A DNA stretch of 47,578 nucleotides from Oscillospiraceae bacterium (GTDB taxonomy: Bacteria > Bacillota > Clostridia > Oscillospirales > Ruminococcaceae), in assembly GCA_020024285.1 (NCBI GenBank), contig JAHHTZ010000011.1, positions 1-47,578 on the forward strand. Direction: 5' to 3'. The notes under the pieces were generated by a model. The model had not been told where the DNA came from. It made no database searches and worked only from the letters and a program-made list of their open reading frames with translations. Of this stretch, positions 31,687-40,439 are shown piece by piece; position 1 is the stretch's first letter; each line of letters begins with the position of its first letter. A program made the translations under genes and the position numbers.

Positions 31687-32844
31687 ATGGAGCAAACAAC
31701 ATGGGCTGCGGTAGCGGCAGAACGGATCCAACGCTATGAGCAGAACAACGTGCAGGAAAAAATCGATCAAATCTTGGACAGCCTTTCCATCAAGGAGCAG
31801 CTGCATCCAAAGCAGCACGTTCTTATCAAGCCGAATCTTTTGATGAAACGCCGCCCCGAGGAAGCCACGACCGCCCATCCGGCGGTCGTGGAGGCGGTGG
31901 TGCGCTATCTGCAAGGTGCCGGCATCGAAACGATCGTCATTGCAGACAGCCCCGGAGGACCGTACACCAAGCCGCTGCTCCGCGGCATTTACGAAGCCAC
32001 AGGCATGGCACAGGTGTGCAAAAACACGGGAGCAGTCCTCAATGAGGAGGTGGGCTTTCAGGCGGTTCCTGCTTTGAACGGAAGGCAGTGCACCTCCTTT
32101 CACCTCATCGATCCGGTGGCAGAGGCAGATGTTGTTATTTCGATCGGAAAGCTCAAGACCCACTGCATGACCACCCTGTCCGGCGGGGTCAAAAACCTGT
32201 TCGGCTGCATTCCGGGACTCCAAAAGCCGGAGCTTCACTATCGCTTTCAGGATAAAAAGGCGTTTTGCAGGATGCTGGTCGATTTGGCACAGACGGTGTC
32301 CCCGCTTGTGACCATCATCGATGGCATCATCGGGATGGAAGGGGACGGACCCTCCGCCGGACAGCCGATCCACAGCGGCTTTCTCGCCGCATCGACAAGT
32401 CCCTTCGTTCTGGATCGTTACCTCTGTGAGCTGATCGGATTCCTCCCGAAGGAAGCTCCCACCGTGGAGGAGAGCATCGAGCGGGGACTGTGTCCGCAAC
32501 AGACAGAAAAAATCCCTCTGCTGTCGCAAAGCGGGATGCCCAAAGAGATCCCTTTTAAAAAGCCTTCCTCCAAGTCGGTGGACTTTATGTCCTATGTCCC
32601 CCGCGTCTTTGCGCCGGTTGTCCGTGCAGTGAAGGACAGCCTTTTGACTCCGCGCCCGAAGGTGGATAAAAAAGCCTGCATCGGCTGCGGACGCTGTGCC
32701 GAAAGCTGCCCTGCCAAAACCATTGCAATCGAAAACAAGAAGGCAAGCATCCGGTACGACCGCTGTATCCGCTGCTACTGCTGCCATGAGATGTGCCCTG
32801 TCAAGGCGATCCATGTACAGAGGGTCAAGCTCTTTGACTTATAG
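31687..32844 (+). CDS. DUF362 protein with C-terminal 2x[4Fe-4S] ferredoxin domain
   Basis: A 385-residue protein. Residues about 40-270 form a DUF362 domain (HVLIKPNLLMKRRPEEATTAHP, SIGKLKTHCMTTLSGGVKNLFG). The C-terminus holds two four-cysteine motifs, CIGCGRCAESCP and CIRCYCCHEMCP, giving two [4Fe-4S] clusters. Such proteins are common in anaerobes, and the function is unknown. The start at ATG 31687 follows CGGAGG. Nine bases separate it from ispE. Confidence 0.85.
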   Translation: MEQTTWAAVAAERIQRYEQNNVQEKIDQILDSLSIKEQLHPKQHVLIKPNLLMKRRPEEATTAHPAVVEAVVRYLQGAGIETIVIADSPGGPYTKPLLRGIYEATGMAQVCKNTGAVLNEEVGFQAVPALNGRQCTSFHLIDPVAEADVVISIGKLKTHCMTTLSGGVKNLFGCIPGLQKPELHYRFQDKKAFCRMLVDLAQTVSPLVTIIDGIIGMEGDGPSAGQPIHSGFLAASTSPFVLDRYLCELIGFLPKEAPTVEESIERGLCPQQTEKIPLLSQSGMPKEIPFKKPSSKSVDFMSYVPRVFAPVVRAVKDSLLTPRPKVDKKACIGCGRCAESCPAKTIAIENKKASIRYDRCIRCYCCHEMCPVKAIHVQRVKLFDL

Positions 32845-32853
32845 GAGAGAACG

Positions 32854-33738
32854 ATGAAAAAGATAACAGTAGAAGCTCCCTGCAAAATCAATCTTGCACT
32901 CGATATCGTGAGGCGCCGCGCGGACGGATACCATGAAATGGACATGGTGATGCAGTCCGTCGGGCTGTGCGACCGTGTGACGATAGAGAAGGTTGATCTT
33001 CCTCAAATCAGCATGAGCTGCAATCTCAAAGCGCTGCCCTGCGACGATCAAAACATTGTGGTGCGCTGTGCCAAAGCATTTTTTGAAAAAACGGGCATAG
33101 ACCCGTCCGTTCACATTCACCTCAGCAAGAAGATCCCCATGATGGCGGGTCTGGGCGGAGGCAGCGCAGACGGAGCGGGGGTGCTTGTCGGACTCAACCG
33201 CCTGTATGATGCAGGACTTTCGGTGGAAGAGTTGTGCAAAATCGGGTTTTCCTGCGGCGCAGATATCCCGTTTTGCATCCGCGGCAAAACGCTCCGCGCA
33301 CAGGGCGCAGGAGAAATCCTGAGCGAGCTTCCCCCGTTCCCGAAGGAAGGGGGATTTATCCTGATTGCAAAGCCCACGTTTTCTGTCAGCACCAAATTGG
33401 CGTTTGAAGGCTTTGACCGGCAGGAGCATCCCGTGCATGGGGATGTTTTGGGGATGATCGATGCGCTTCGGGCGGGAGATTTACAAAGCATCGCAGCACG
33501 CCTTTCGAACGTCTTTGAGCCGTTTTGCAATCCGCAGGAAATCTCCCGCATCAAGCAGACGATGCAGGCGCATCATGCGATGGGCAGCCTGATGAGCGGC
33601 AGCGGCAGCGCCGTTTTTGCGCTCTTTGAGAAAAAAGAGGACGCACTTTGCTGCCGGAAAACGCTCAGTCCGCAGATGGAGCAGGTGGAGGTTGTCAAAG
33701 CAGTAAACCACGGTCCCCTCGTTGTGAGCGAAGAATAA
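32854..33738 (+). CDS. ispE: 4-diphosphocytidyl-2-C-methyl-D-erythritol kinase
   Basis: A 294-residue GHMP kinase of the non-mevalonate isoprenoid pathway. The N-terminal APCKINLALDIVRRRADGYHE and the phosphate loop PMMAGLGGGSADGAG are the IspE signatures, and MSGSGSAVFALF is the third GHMP motif. It phosphorylates CDP-methylerythritol. The start at ATG 32854 follows TAGGAGAG. Confidence 0.95.
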   Translation: MKKITVEAPCKINLALDIVRRRADGYHEMDMVMQSVGLCDRVTIEKVDLPQISMSCNLKALPCDDQNIVVRCAKAFFEKTGIDPSVHIHLSKKIPMMAGLGGGSADGAGVLVGLNRLYDAGLSVEELCKIGFSCGADIPFCIRGKTLRAQGAGEILSELPPFPKEGGFILIAKPTFSVSTKLAFEGFDRQEHPVHGDVLGMIDALRAGDLQSIAARLSNVFEPFCNPQEISRIKQTMQAHHAMGSLMSGSGSAVFALFEKKEDALCCRKTLSPQMEQVEVVKAVNHGPLVVSEE

Positions 33739-33751
33739 AACGAAAACACGG

Positions 33752-33782
33752 TGAATAGACGCTCTTTTTCTGTGCCATACTT
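33752..33782 (+). promoter_or_regulatory. Candidate sigma-F promoter of spoIIR
   Basis: TGAATA (33752-33757), 16-base spacer, GCCATACTT (33774-33782). The -10 element fits the forespore sigma-F/G pattern and the -35 differs at one base. spoIIR is a classical sigma-F target. Confidence 0.6.
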
Positions 33783-33811
33783 TAAGTATCACATTTAAGG
33801 AGAGAGTCAAG

Positions 33812-34417
33812 ATGAAATCGTGGAAGCCCATACATATCGAGCTGGCAGTGCTGATCGGTGTTGTTCTGACGTTTTTTTCTGCGTTGTTTTTGTCCTTTGC
33901 ACAGGACTGTGAGCAGGTGGAACAGGAGGTGCTGCGCCTTCATATTTTGGCAAATTCGGACAGTGCCGAGGATCAGGAGCTGAAGCTCAAGGTCCGCGAC
34001 TGCATCCTTGCCCACTCCGACGAGCTATTTGAATCGTCGCAGTCCCTTGAGGATGCACGGGACAGGGCGGCAGGAAAGCTTAAGGAAATCTCAGAGCTTG
34101 CACAGGCGGAGGTCGAGCGCCTTGGCTATGATTATCCCGTGTGCGCTCAGCTTACCCACACCTGGTTTGGCACAAGAGAGTATGAACGCTTCACCATGCC
34201 CTGCGGAGAATATGATGCCCTGCGTCTGACGATCGGGGAAGGGAAGGGGCACAACTGGTGGTGCGTGGTGTTTCCGCCGCTGTGTGTTCCGGCGGCATCG
34301 CATGAGGAGGACCTTAAATGGTTTGAGGAGCAGGGGCTCACCGTGCTGGAGCAAAAGCCGCAGTACGAGCCGCGCTTTGCTGTTTTGGAGCTGTGGGAAA
34401 AAATGTTTGGGCATTAA
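33812..34417 (+). CDS. spoIIR: Stage II sporulation protein R
   Basis: A 201-residue protein made in the forespore and exported, where it activates the protease SpoIIGA so that pro-sigma-E is cleaved in the mother cell. An N-terminal membrane/signal segment (residues 9-28) is followed by the family signature LRLHILANSDSAEDQELKLK and, later, GHNWWCVVFPPLC. Start ATG 33812 follows AAGGAGAG. The upstream sequence holds a plausible sigma-F promoter. Its presence implies a sporulating ancestor and probably a sporulating organism. Confidence 0.95.
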   Translation: MKSWKPIHIELAVLIGVVLTFFSALFLSFAQDCEQVEQEVLRLHILANSDSAEDQELKLKVRDCILAHSDELFESSQSLEDARDRAAGKLKEISELAQAEVERLGYDYPVCAQLTHTWFGTREYERFTMPCGEYDALRLTIGEGKGHNWWCVVFPPLCVPAASHEEDLKWFEEQGLTVLEQKPQYEPRFAVLELWEKMFGH

Positions 34418-34439
34418 GGGATAAATTTCCCCCTCCCTC

Positions 34440-34469
34440 TTGACAATCGGGGCAAAAAAGGCTTATACT
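34440..34469 (+). promoter_or_regulatory. Promoter of the alaS T-box leader
   Basis: TTGACA (34440-34445), 18-base spacer, TATACT (34464-34469). Confidence 0.75.
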
Positions 34470-34489
34470 AAGCCAGGAATCTGACATTT

Positions 34490-34722
34490 CAAATCGAGAA
34501 AAAGCAAGGAAGAGAAGAATCTGTCCGAAGGGACCGCAGAGAGGGAGCAGTTTTGGTGCAATGCTCCTGTCGCCGCAGACAGAGAGCCACCTCGGAGCTT
34601 TGCCGCGATGAGCGGCAGCGTACCCCCGGCGTTAACGGGCATCAAGTGGTCTGTGCAGCAGACAATTTGGGTGGTACCACGGAACAGGAGCTTCCGTCCC
34701 AGAGCGGGACGGGGGCTTTTTC
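34490..34722 (+). ncRNA. T-box leader, alanine-specific
   Basis: The T-box TGGGTGGTACCACGG is at 34668-34682 and the terminator at about 34689-34720 (AGCTTCCGTCCC / GGGACGGGGGCT with T-run). The likely specifier is GCC (34586-34588, Ala) followed by ACCT, the same context as the Cys specifier of the cysS leader. The stem III segment 34618-34639 is identical over 22 bases to 27148-27169. It should raise alaS expression when tRNA-Ala is uncharged. Confidence 0.92.
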
Positions 34723-34778
34723 TATTTTTAATAAATTTTGAGAGTGTCAGCAGTATCAACAAAGGAGATGTTTTATCT

Positions 34779-37412
34779 ATGAAATGGACAGGACTTAACG
34801 ACCTGCGCGAACAGTATCTTTCATTCTTTGAAAGCAAACAGCATACACGTCTTGCAAGCTATTCCCTTGTGCCGAAAAACGACCCGAGCCTTTTGCTCAT
34901 CAACTCCGGCATGGCTCCGATGAAAAAATATTTTCTCGGTCTTGAGGAACCGCCGAACCACCGCGTGACCACCTGCCAGAAGTGCATCCGCACCCCGGAC
35001 ATCGAGCGCGTGGGCAAGACAAGCCGTCACGGTACCTTCTTTGAAATGCTCGGCAACTTCTCATTTGCCGATTACTTCAAGAGCGAAGCCACAGCATGGG
35101 CATGGGAATTTTTGACCCAGGTGCTCGAAATCCCGGCAGACCGCCTGTGGATCTCCATCTACGAAGAGGATGACGAAACCTTTGACGTATGGACAAAGGA
35201 AGTCGGCATTCCTGCAAACCGCATCGTGCGCCTCGGCAAGGAGGACAACTTCTGGGAGCACGGCTCCGGTCCATGCGGTCCATGCTCCGAAATCTACTTC
35301 GACCGCGGCGAAGGCGTCGGCTGCTGCAAGCCGGACTGCCATGTCGGCTGTGACTGCGACCGCTTCATGGAAATCTGGAACCTTGTATTCTCCCAGTTTG
35401 ACAGCGACGGCAAGGGTCACTATGAGCGCATGGCGAAGCCGAACATCGATACCGGTATGGGACTCGAACGCCTTGCCTGCATCATGCAGGGGGTAAATAA
35501 CCTCTTTGAAGTGGATACCGTTCAGAACATCATGAAGCACATCTGCCGCATTGCAGGGGTAGAATACGGTGCAGACGAAAAATCCGATGTTTCCCTGCGC
35601 GTCGTTACAGACCATATCCGCAGCACCACCTTCATGATCAGCGACGGCATCATCCCATCCAACGAAGGACGCGGCTATGTTCTTCGCCGTCTGCTGCGCC
35701 GTGCTGCCCGCCACGGAAAGCTGCTCGGCATCGAAAAACCGTTCCTCTCCGAGGTTGCAAAGACCGTCATCAACGAAAACCGCACCGCATATCCGGAGCT
35801 TGTGGAGAATGAGGAATACATTGTAAAAGTGATCCTTGCAGAGGAAGAGCGCTTTGCAAAAACCATCAACTCCGGTATGGATGTACTCAAAGAGCTGATG
35901 GAAAAAACAGGCGCAGACAAGACCCTCTCCGGCGAGGATGCATTCAAGCTCTACGATACCTTTGGCTTCCCGATCGACCTGACCCGTGAGATCCTGGCAG
36001 AAAAGGGCATCTCCATCGACGAAGAAGGCTTCACAAAGCTGATGGAGGAACAGCGTGTCCGCGCAAGGACCTCCCGAAAGGATGTCAGCGGATGGAGCAC
36101 CGATGCGGTGGATCTCTCCCATATCCCGGAAACTAACTTCACCGGCTACACCGAAAAAGTAACCGACGGCACCATTCAGGCGATCATCAGCGGCGGAGAG
36201 CAGATCGAGCTGCTTGAGGAAGGCGAGAGCGCAACCATCGTCCTGTCTGCAACCTCGTTCTATGGCGAGAGCGGCGGTCAGGTCGGAGACACCGGTGTAT
36301 TGATCGACGGAGAAAACGTATTCACCGTACAGGACACCAAAAAGGACAACGCCGGTCACTTCCTGCACATCGGTGTCATGACAAAAGGTTCTCTCTCTGT
36401 GGGCAGCGTTGCACCGGCACAGATCGATGCGCTGCGCCGTCACCGCATCATGTCCAACCACTCCGCATGCCACCTGCTCCAGTCTGCACTGCGTAAGGTT
36501 TTGGGTACACACGTACATCAGTCCGGCTCCATGTATGACGAACACCGCTGCCGCTTCGACTTCTCCCACTTCAGCGCAATGACCGCAGAGGAAATCGCAA
36601 AAACAGAGGCAATGGTCAACGAAATGATCCTCTCCGATTACGACGTTCTGGTCGAGGAGCTGCCCATCAATGAGGCAAAAAACAAGGGCGCAATGGCACT
36701 GTTCGGCGAAAAATACGGCGATATCGTCCGCGTTGTTACCATGGGGGACGAATCCGTTGAGTTCTGCGGCGGTACCCACGTTGCAAAAACAGGTCAGCTC
36801 GGTGTATTCAAGATCATCAGCGAATCCTCCGTTGCTGCCGGCGTGCGCCGCATCGAAGCAGCAACCGGTATGGGCGTTCTCGACCTGCTTCAGGAGGCAG
36901 AAGGTCAGCTCATCAGCTGTGCAAAGGAATTGAAGCTCGAAAACCGCACCGAAGTTCCGGCAAAGGTGGCTTCCGTTGTGAGAGAGCTCAAGGAAAAAGA
37001 CCGCACCATCGAATCCCTCAATGCGAAGATCGCAGGCGGACAGGTGGACGCACTCTTTGAAAACAGCGTGGAGATCGGCGGTATGAAGCTCATCTGTGCA
37101 AAGCTCGAAGGCACCACCTCCGAAGGACTGCGCACCATCGGCGATCAGGTAAAAGCGAAGGCAAGCAATGTCATCGGTGTATTTGCTGCGGCAGAGGGTA
37201 CAAAAGGCACCGTCCTTGCAGTGTGCGGCAGCGACGCAGTCAAAGCAAATGCCCATGCAGGCAAGCTCGTCAAGGAAATCACCGCAATGCTGGGAGGAAA
37301 AGGCGGCGGCCGTCCTGACAGCGCAATGGGCGGTATTGCAGACCTGTCCAAGCTGGATGAAGTTCTCAAAAAAGTTTCGGAACTGGTTGCAAATCAGCTC
37401 GAAAAGAAGTAA
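34779..37412 (+). CDS. alaS: Alanyl-tRNA synthetase
   Basis: An 877-residue class II synthetase. The aminoacylation core has RTPDIERVGKTSRHGTFFEM and DTGMGLERL; the editing domain has HSACHLLQSAL and the zinc motif CGGTHVAKTG; the C-terminal DHHA1 domain ends GGKGGGRPDSAMGG. The start at ATG 34779 follows AAAGGAGATG; the frame is open upstream only across the T-box leader. Control is by the T-box. Confidence 0.97.
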   Translation: MKWTGLNDLREQYLSFFESKQHTRLASYSLVPKNDPSLLLINSGMAPMKKYFLGLEEPPNHRVTTCQKCIRTPDIERVGKTSRHGTFFEMLGNFSFADYFKSEATAWAWEFLTQVLEIPADRLWISIYEEDDETFDVWTKEVGIPANRIVRLGKEDNFWEHGSGPCGPCSEIYFDRGEGVGCCKPDCHVGCDCDRFMEIWNLVFSQFDSDGKGHYERMAKPNIDTGMGLERLACIMQGVNNLFEVDTVQNIMKHICRIAGVEYGADEKSDVSLRVVTDHIRSTTFMISDGIIPSNEGRGYVLRRLLRRAARHGKLLGIEKPFLSEVAKTVINENRTAYPELVENEEYIVKVILAEEERFAKTINSGMDVLKELMEKTGADKTLSGEDAFKLYDTFGFPIDLTREILAEKGISIDEEGFTKLMEEQRVRARTSRKDVSGWSTDAVDLSHIPETNFTGYTEKVTDGTIQAIISGGEQIELLEEGESATIVLSATSFYGESGGQVGDTGVLIDGENVFTVQDTKKDNAGHFLHIGVMTKGSLSVGSVAPAQIDALRRHRIMSNHSACHLLQSALRKVLGTHVHQSGSMYDEHRCRFDFSHFSAMTAEEIAKTEAMVNEMILSDYDVLVEELPINEAKNKGAMALFGEKYGDIVRVVTMGDESVEFCGGTHVAKTGQLGVFKIISESSVAAGVRRIEAATGMGVLDLLQEAEGQLISCAKELKLENRTEVPAKVASVVRELKEKDRTIESLNAKIAGGQVDALFENSVEIGGMKLICAKLEGTTSEGLRTIGDQVKAKASNVIGVFAAAEGTKGTVLAVCGSDAVKANAHAGKLVKEITAMLGGKGGGRPDSAMGGIADLSKLDEVLKKVSELVANQLEKK

Positions 37413-37485
37413 ACTAAAGCTATATCGAAACCTGTCAAACAGAGCCTTCTTAACAAAAGGGCTGTATTGAAACGGAGATTTTTTC

Positions 37486-37821
37486 ATGGACTGCTTATTT
37501 TGTAACATCATTGCAGGGGAAATCCCCTCCAAAAAATTGTACGAGGATGAGAAGATCCTTGCTTTTTACGACATCGCACCGATTGCACCGGTCCATTTTC
37601 TGGTGATCCCAAAGGAGCACATCCAAAGCGTGGACGAGATCACACCGGAAAACAGCGCCATCCTCTCCTACATCTTTGAGAAGATCGGCTTCCTTGCCGA
37701 AAAAGCAGGCATCGAGGGCGGCTACCGCGTCATCAGCAACTGCGGAGCCAATGCAGGACAGACCGTGCCTCATCTGCATTTTCATTTGCTGGGCAACAAA
37801 GAAATGAACTGGAATTGCTGA
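37486..37821 (+). CDS. HIT-family nucleotide hydrolase (HinT-like)
   Basis: A 111-residue protein with the histidine triad HLHFH near the C-terminus and the usual N-terminus CLFCNIIAGEIPSKKLYED, which in this branch carries a zinc-binding Cys pair. HIT proteins hydrolyse purine nucleoside phosphoramidates and related adenylates. It starts 73 bases after alaS, with ACGGAG upstream, and ends 18 bases before the phosphoribosyltransferase gene. Confidence 0.93.
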   Translation: MDCLFCNIIAGEIPSKKLYEDEKILAFYDIAPIAPVHFLVIPKEHIQSVDEITPENSAILSYIFEKIGFLAEKAGIEGGYRVISNCGANAGQTVPHLHFHLLGNKEMNWNC

Positions 37822-37839
37822 TTGGGAGGAAATTTTACC

Positions 37840-38379
37840 ATGCAACAATACCATACCCTTCATGTGGCAGGATTGACCCGTGAGCTTCCGCTGTGTCCGA
37901 TTGCGGACAAGGTGTATATTGCGGCGTTTGTGATGTTTTCCGATGTGGAACTGACCATCGCCTGCGCGCAGGAGCTGCTCAAAAAGGTGCCGGAGTTCGA
38001 TGTGATCGTAACGGCAGAGTCCAAGGGGATTCCGCTTGCCTATGAAATGTCCCGCCAGAGCGGGAAAAAATATATCCCTGCGCGCAAGAGCGTCAAATTG
38101 TATATGAAGGATGCAGCGGGCGTGCAGGTGAAATCCATCACGACAGAGAGTGTACAGAAGCTGTATCTCTCAGGCGATGATATGGAGTATCTGCGCGGAA
38201 AACGGGTCCTCATCGTGGATGATGTGATCTCCACCGGGGAATCCCTTCATGCGCTGGAGGAATTGGTGAATCTGGCACAGGGCACCATCACAGCCAAGGC
38301 AGCGGTTTTGGCAGAGGGCGATGCCGCAGAGAGAACAGATATCATCTTCCTTGAAAAACTGCCCATCTTTCATTTCTAA
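37840..38379 (+). CDS. Purine-type phosphoribosyltransferase, adenine/xanthine-like
   Basis: A 179-residue type I phosphoribosyltransferase. The PRPP-binding motif is VLIVDDVISTGES, and VTAESKGIPLAYEMSRQSG and YIPARKS match adenine or xanthine phosphoribosyltransferases. It salvages a purine base into its nucleotide. The exact base is uncertain; adenine is favoured by the pattern but not proven. Start ATG 37840 follows GGGAGGAAA. Confidence 0.78.
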   Translation: MQQYHTLHVAGLTRELPLCPIADKVYIAAFVMFSDVELTIACAQELLKKVPEFDVIVTAESKGIPLAYEMSRQSGKKYIPARKSVKLYMKDAAGVQVKSITTESVQKLYLSGDDMEYLRGKRVLIVDDVISTGESLHALEELVNLAQGTITAKAAVLAEGDAAERTDIIFLEKLPIFHF

Positions 38380-38397
38380 CGTATTTAGGAGAATTGT

Positions 38398-40422
38398 ATG
38401 AGTAAGCGACCATTGTTACAGATAGAATGCATCAGTCTTATTGTAACAATGGCCGCTCTTTTTTATTCGCTCCCATGGTGGAGCCCCATCGCGCTCCTCG
38501 CGCTGACCCTTCTGTGCTGCCTCTCACTGAGCCACAAAAGGATGCTGCCCGCTGCGCTCATTGGGATTGCTGCATCGCTGTCGTGCGTCTGCGCCCTTGG
38601 GTGGGAGCAGCGGGCAAATGCACAGCTTCAATGGGCAGGGACGACACAGGAAGCACAGGGGCTGATCCTCAGCAGTCAGCCAAGACCCGGCGGAACACGC
38701 TATGAGGTATTGTGCAAGCTCGACTCTGTAACAGCGCGTGTTCCCCTGATGTGCTGGGACCAGGAGCAGATCGAAGCAGGACACACCTTTGAGGGTGTGG
38801 TGTCGTTTGAACGGGAAACGCTCCCCTACAACGAGGGCAAAGGGATCGTTCTGCGGGGAACCGCCCCAAAGCTGCGGGATTTGGGGGAGGGAAAGGGGAT
38901 TCGACCGTTTTTCCTGCGCATCCGGCGCAGGCTGCTGTCGCGCATGGATCTGCTCTTTCACGGGACAGGACGCGAGCTTCTCAAGGGCATCCTCTTCGGA
39001 GAAAAGGCGGAGCTTTCGCAGGAGGTGCAGGATGTATTTCGAAAAAGCGGAGCGTTTCACATTCTGACGGTATCCGGTTTTCACATTTCCACCATCGGCG
39101 GTGGATTTTACCTGCTTCTCAAGCAAATGCGGCAGAATCAGCGGCTGACTGCGTTTTTGGTGCTGCCGTTCCTGCTTTTGTTAGCCGGGATCGAGGGCGG
39201 GGAGGTTCCCGCCTTGCGCGCTGCCATCATGGGCGGAATGTTTTATCTGTCGAAGGTGGTGCGCCGCGATTATGACCCGCTCACTGCATGGTCTGCTGCG
39301 GTGATCACAGTGCTGCTGCATCCGTATTACGTCAAAAACGCGGGATTTTGGATGTCATACGGTGCGACGCTTGGCATCATCCTCTTTGCGCCGCTTCTTT
39401 CCAACGAGCTTTGGCGCATCCTTGCGATCCATAAGGACCGCAGGAAGCGCTGGATGGAGCAGGTGGTGATGCTCATTTGTGCATCCGCTGCCACCCAGAT
39501 CTTTCTCATTCCGCTTCAGCTGATGTTCTTCGGCGGATTTTCGTGGATTACCGTCCTTTCAAGCCTCGTCATGTTTCCGCTGATGCTCCCGATTTTTCTC
39601 CTTACGGCAGGGGCACTGCTTTTATTCGGGGTTTTCCAGCCGATGGCGGTGATCCTTGCAAGGGCTGCACAGCTTTTGTGCGGAGTAATCTACTGGATTC
39701 TGCGTCAGCTTTCCTCCCTTGATCCGATGCTCTACGGGCAGAAGGAGTGGGTGCTTTTGTGGTTCCTGCTGCTCTACGGTGTATTTGTGGTGCTTTATGC
39801 TGTAAGGGCAAAACGAAGGATGGTGTTCCATGCGCTGTTTGCCTGTGCATCGATTTTCTGCGGGACGTTTCTTTTGACGCTCCCTGCAAAGTCAAAGCCC
39901 GTTTATCTGTTTGACTGCAACAGCACACTGATTTTGATTCGGGAAGAGAAGGCGGCGATCGTCGGTTCGCTCCGCTCGCCTTGGGATGTACAGGAGGCAG
40001 AGCAGATCCTCAATGGGTTTGGAGTCAAGGACGTCGAGCTTCTTTGCCTGACTGCATCCCGCGGCGAAAGCAGCGCCGCCGCCGACTTTGCCAAACGGTG
40101 GGATGTAAGGTGCATCGCGGCGCAGGAAGAAACGGATGCACTCGCGCTGCGGCAGATCCCCTATGTTCTGTTAACGGACAAGGAAGGGATTCGTTTTTGG
40201 GAAACTTGGGAAATCAAGCTCCCAAAAGACCGGGATGACGCAATGATCCTGAGCAGCAAGGAGAAAAAGTTCTTAAAATTGCAGCAGAAATATGCTATAA
40301 TGACAGAGATGGAGCCGGGATATTCGGCTGTGTTCGGAGAAGATCATCTGACCTTCGGGCAGGACGATCTGCGATGGAAGAAAACATGGTTTGGTGCGCT
40401 GATGGCATGCATCGAGGAGTAA
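38398..40422 (+). CDS. comEC: ComEC/Rec2-type DNA-uptake channel with degenerate nuclease domain
   Basis: A 674-residue membrane protein. N-terminal helices and an OB-like extracellular domain (about 80-180) are followed by the competence domain with LLKGILFGEKAELSQEV and HILTVSGFHIS, then many helices to about residue 495. The C-terminal region has the position and length of the ComEC metallo-beta-lactamase domain but not its residues. The usual DVGQGDS is replaced by LFDCNST and the HxHxDH metal site by ASRGES (553-558). The channel may work without DNA degradation on the outside, or DNA uptake may be lost. Start ATG 38398 follows AGGAG. Confidence 0.88.
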   Translation: MSKRPLLQIECISLIVTMAALFYSLPWWSPIALLALTLLCCLSLSHKRMLPAALIGIAASLSCVCALGWEQRANAQLQWAGTTQEAQGLILSSQPRPGGTRYEVLCKLDSVTARVPLMCWDQEQIEAGHTFEGVVSFERETLPYNEGKGIVLRGTAPKLRDLGEGKGIRPFFLRIRRRLLSRMDLLFHGTGRELLKGILFGEKAELSQEVQDVFRKSGAFHILTVSGFHISTIGGGFYLLLKQMRQNQRLTAFLVLPFLLLLAGIEGGEVPALRAAIMGGMFYLSKVVRRDYDPLTAWSAAVITVLLHPYYVKNAGFWMSYGATLGIILFAPLLSNELWRILAIHKDRRKRWMEQVVMLICASAATQIFLIPLQLMFFGGFSWITVLSSLVMFPLMLPIFLLTAGALLLFGVFQPMAVILARAAQLLCGVIYWILRQLSSLDPMLYGQKEWVLLWFLLLYGVFVVLYAVRAKRRMVFHALFACASIFCGTFLLTLPAKSKPVYLFDCNSTLILIREEKAAIVGSLRSPWDVQEAEQILNGFGVKDVELLCLTASRGESSAAADFAKRWDVRCIAAQEETDALALRQIPYVLLTDKEGIRFWETWEIKLPKDRDDAMILSSKEKKFLKLQQKYAIMTEMEPGYSAVFGEDHLTFGQDDLRWKKTWFGALMACIEE

Positions 40423-40439
40423 AACAAGGAGAAACAGCC

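Noticed and set aside
35061..37532. Open frame of 823 codons on the minus strand opposite alaS
   Set aside because: alaS is complete and unambiguous with a T-box; the opposite frame shows an unnatural C/D/F-rich composition.
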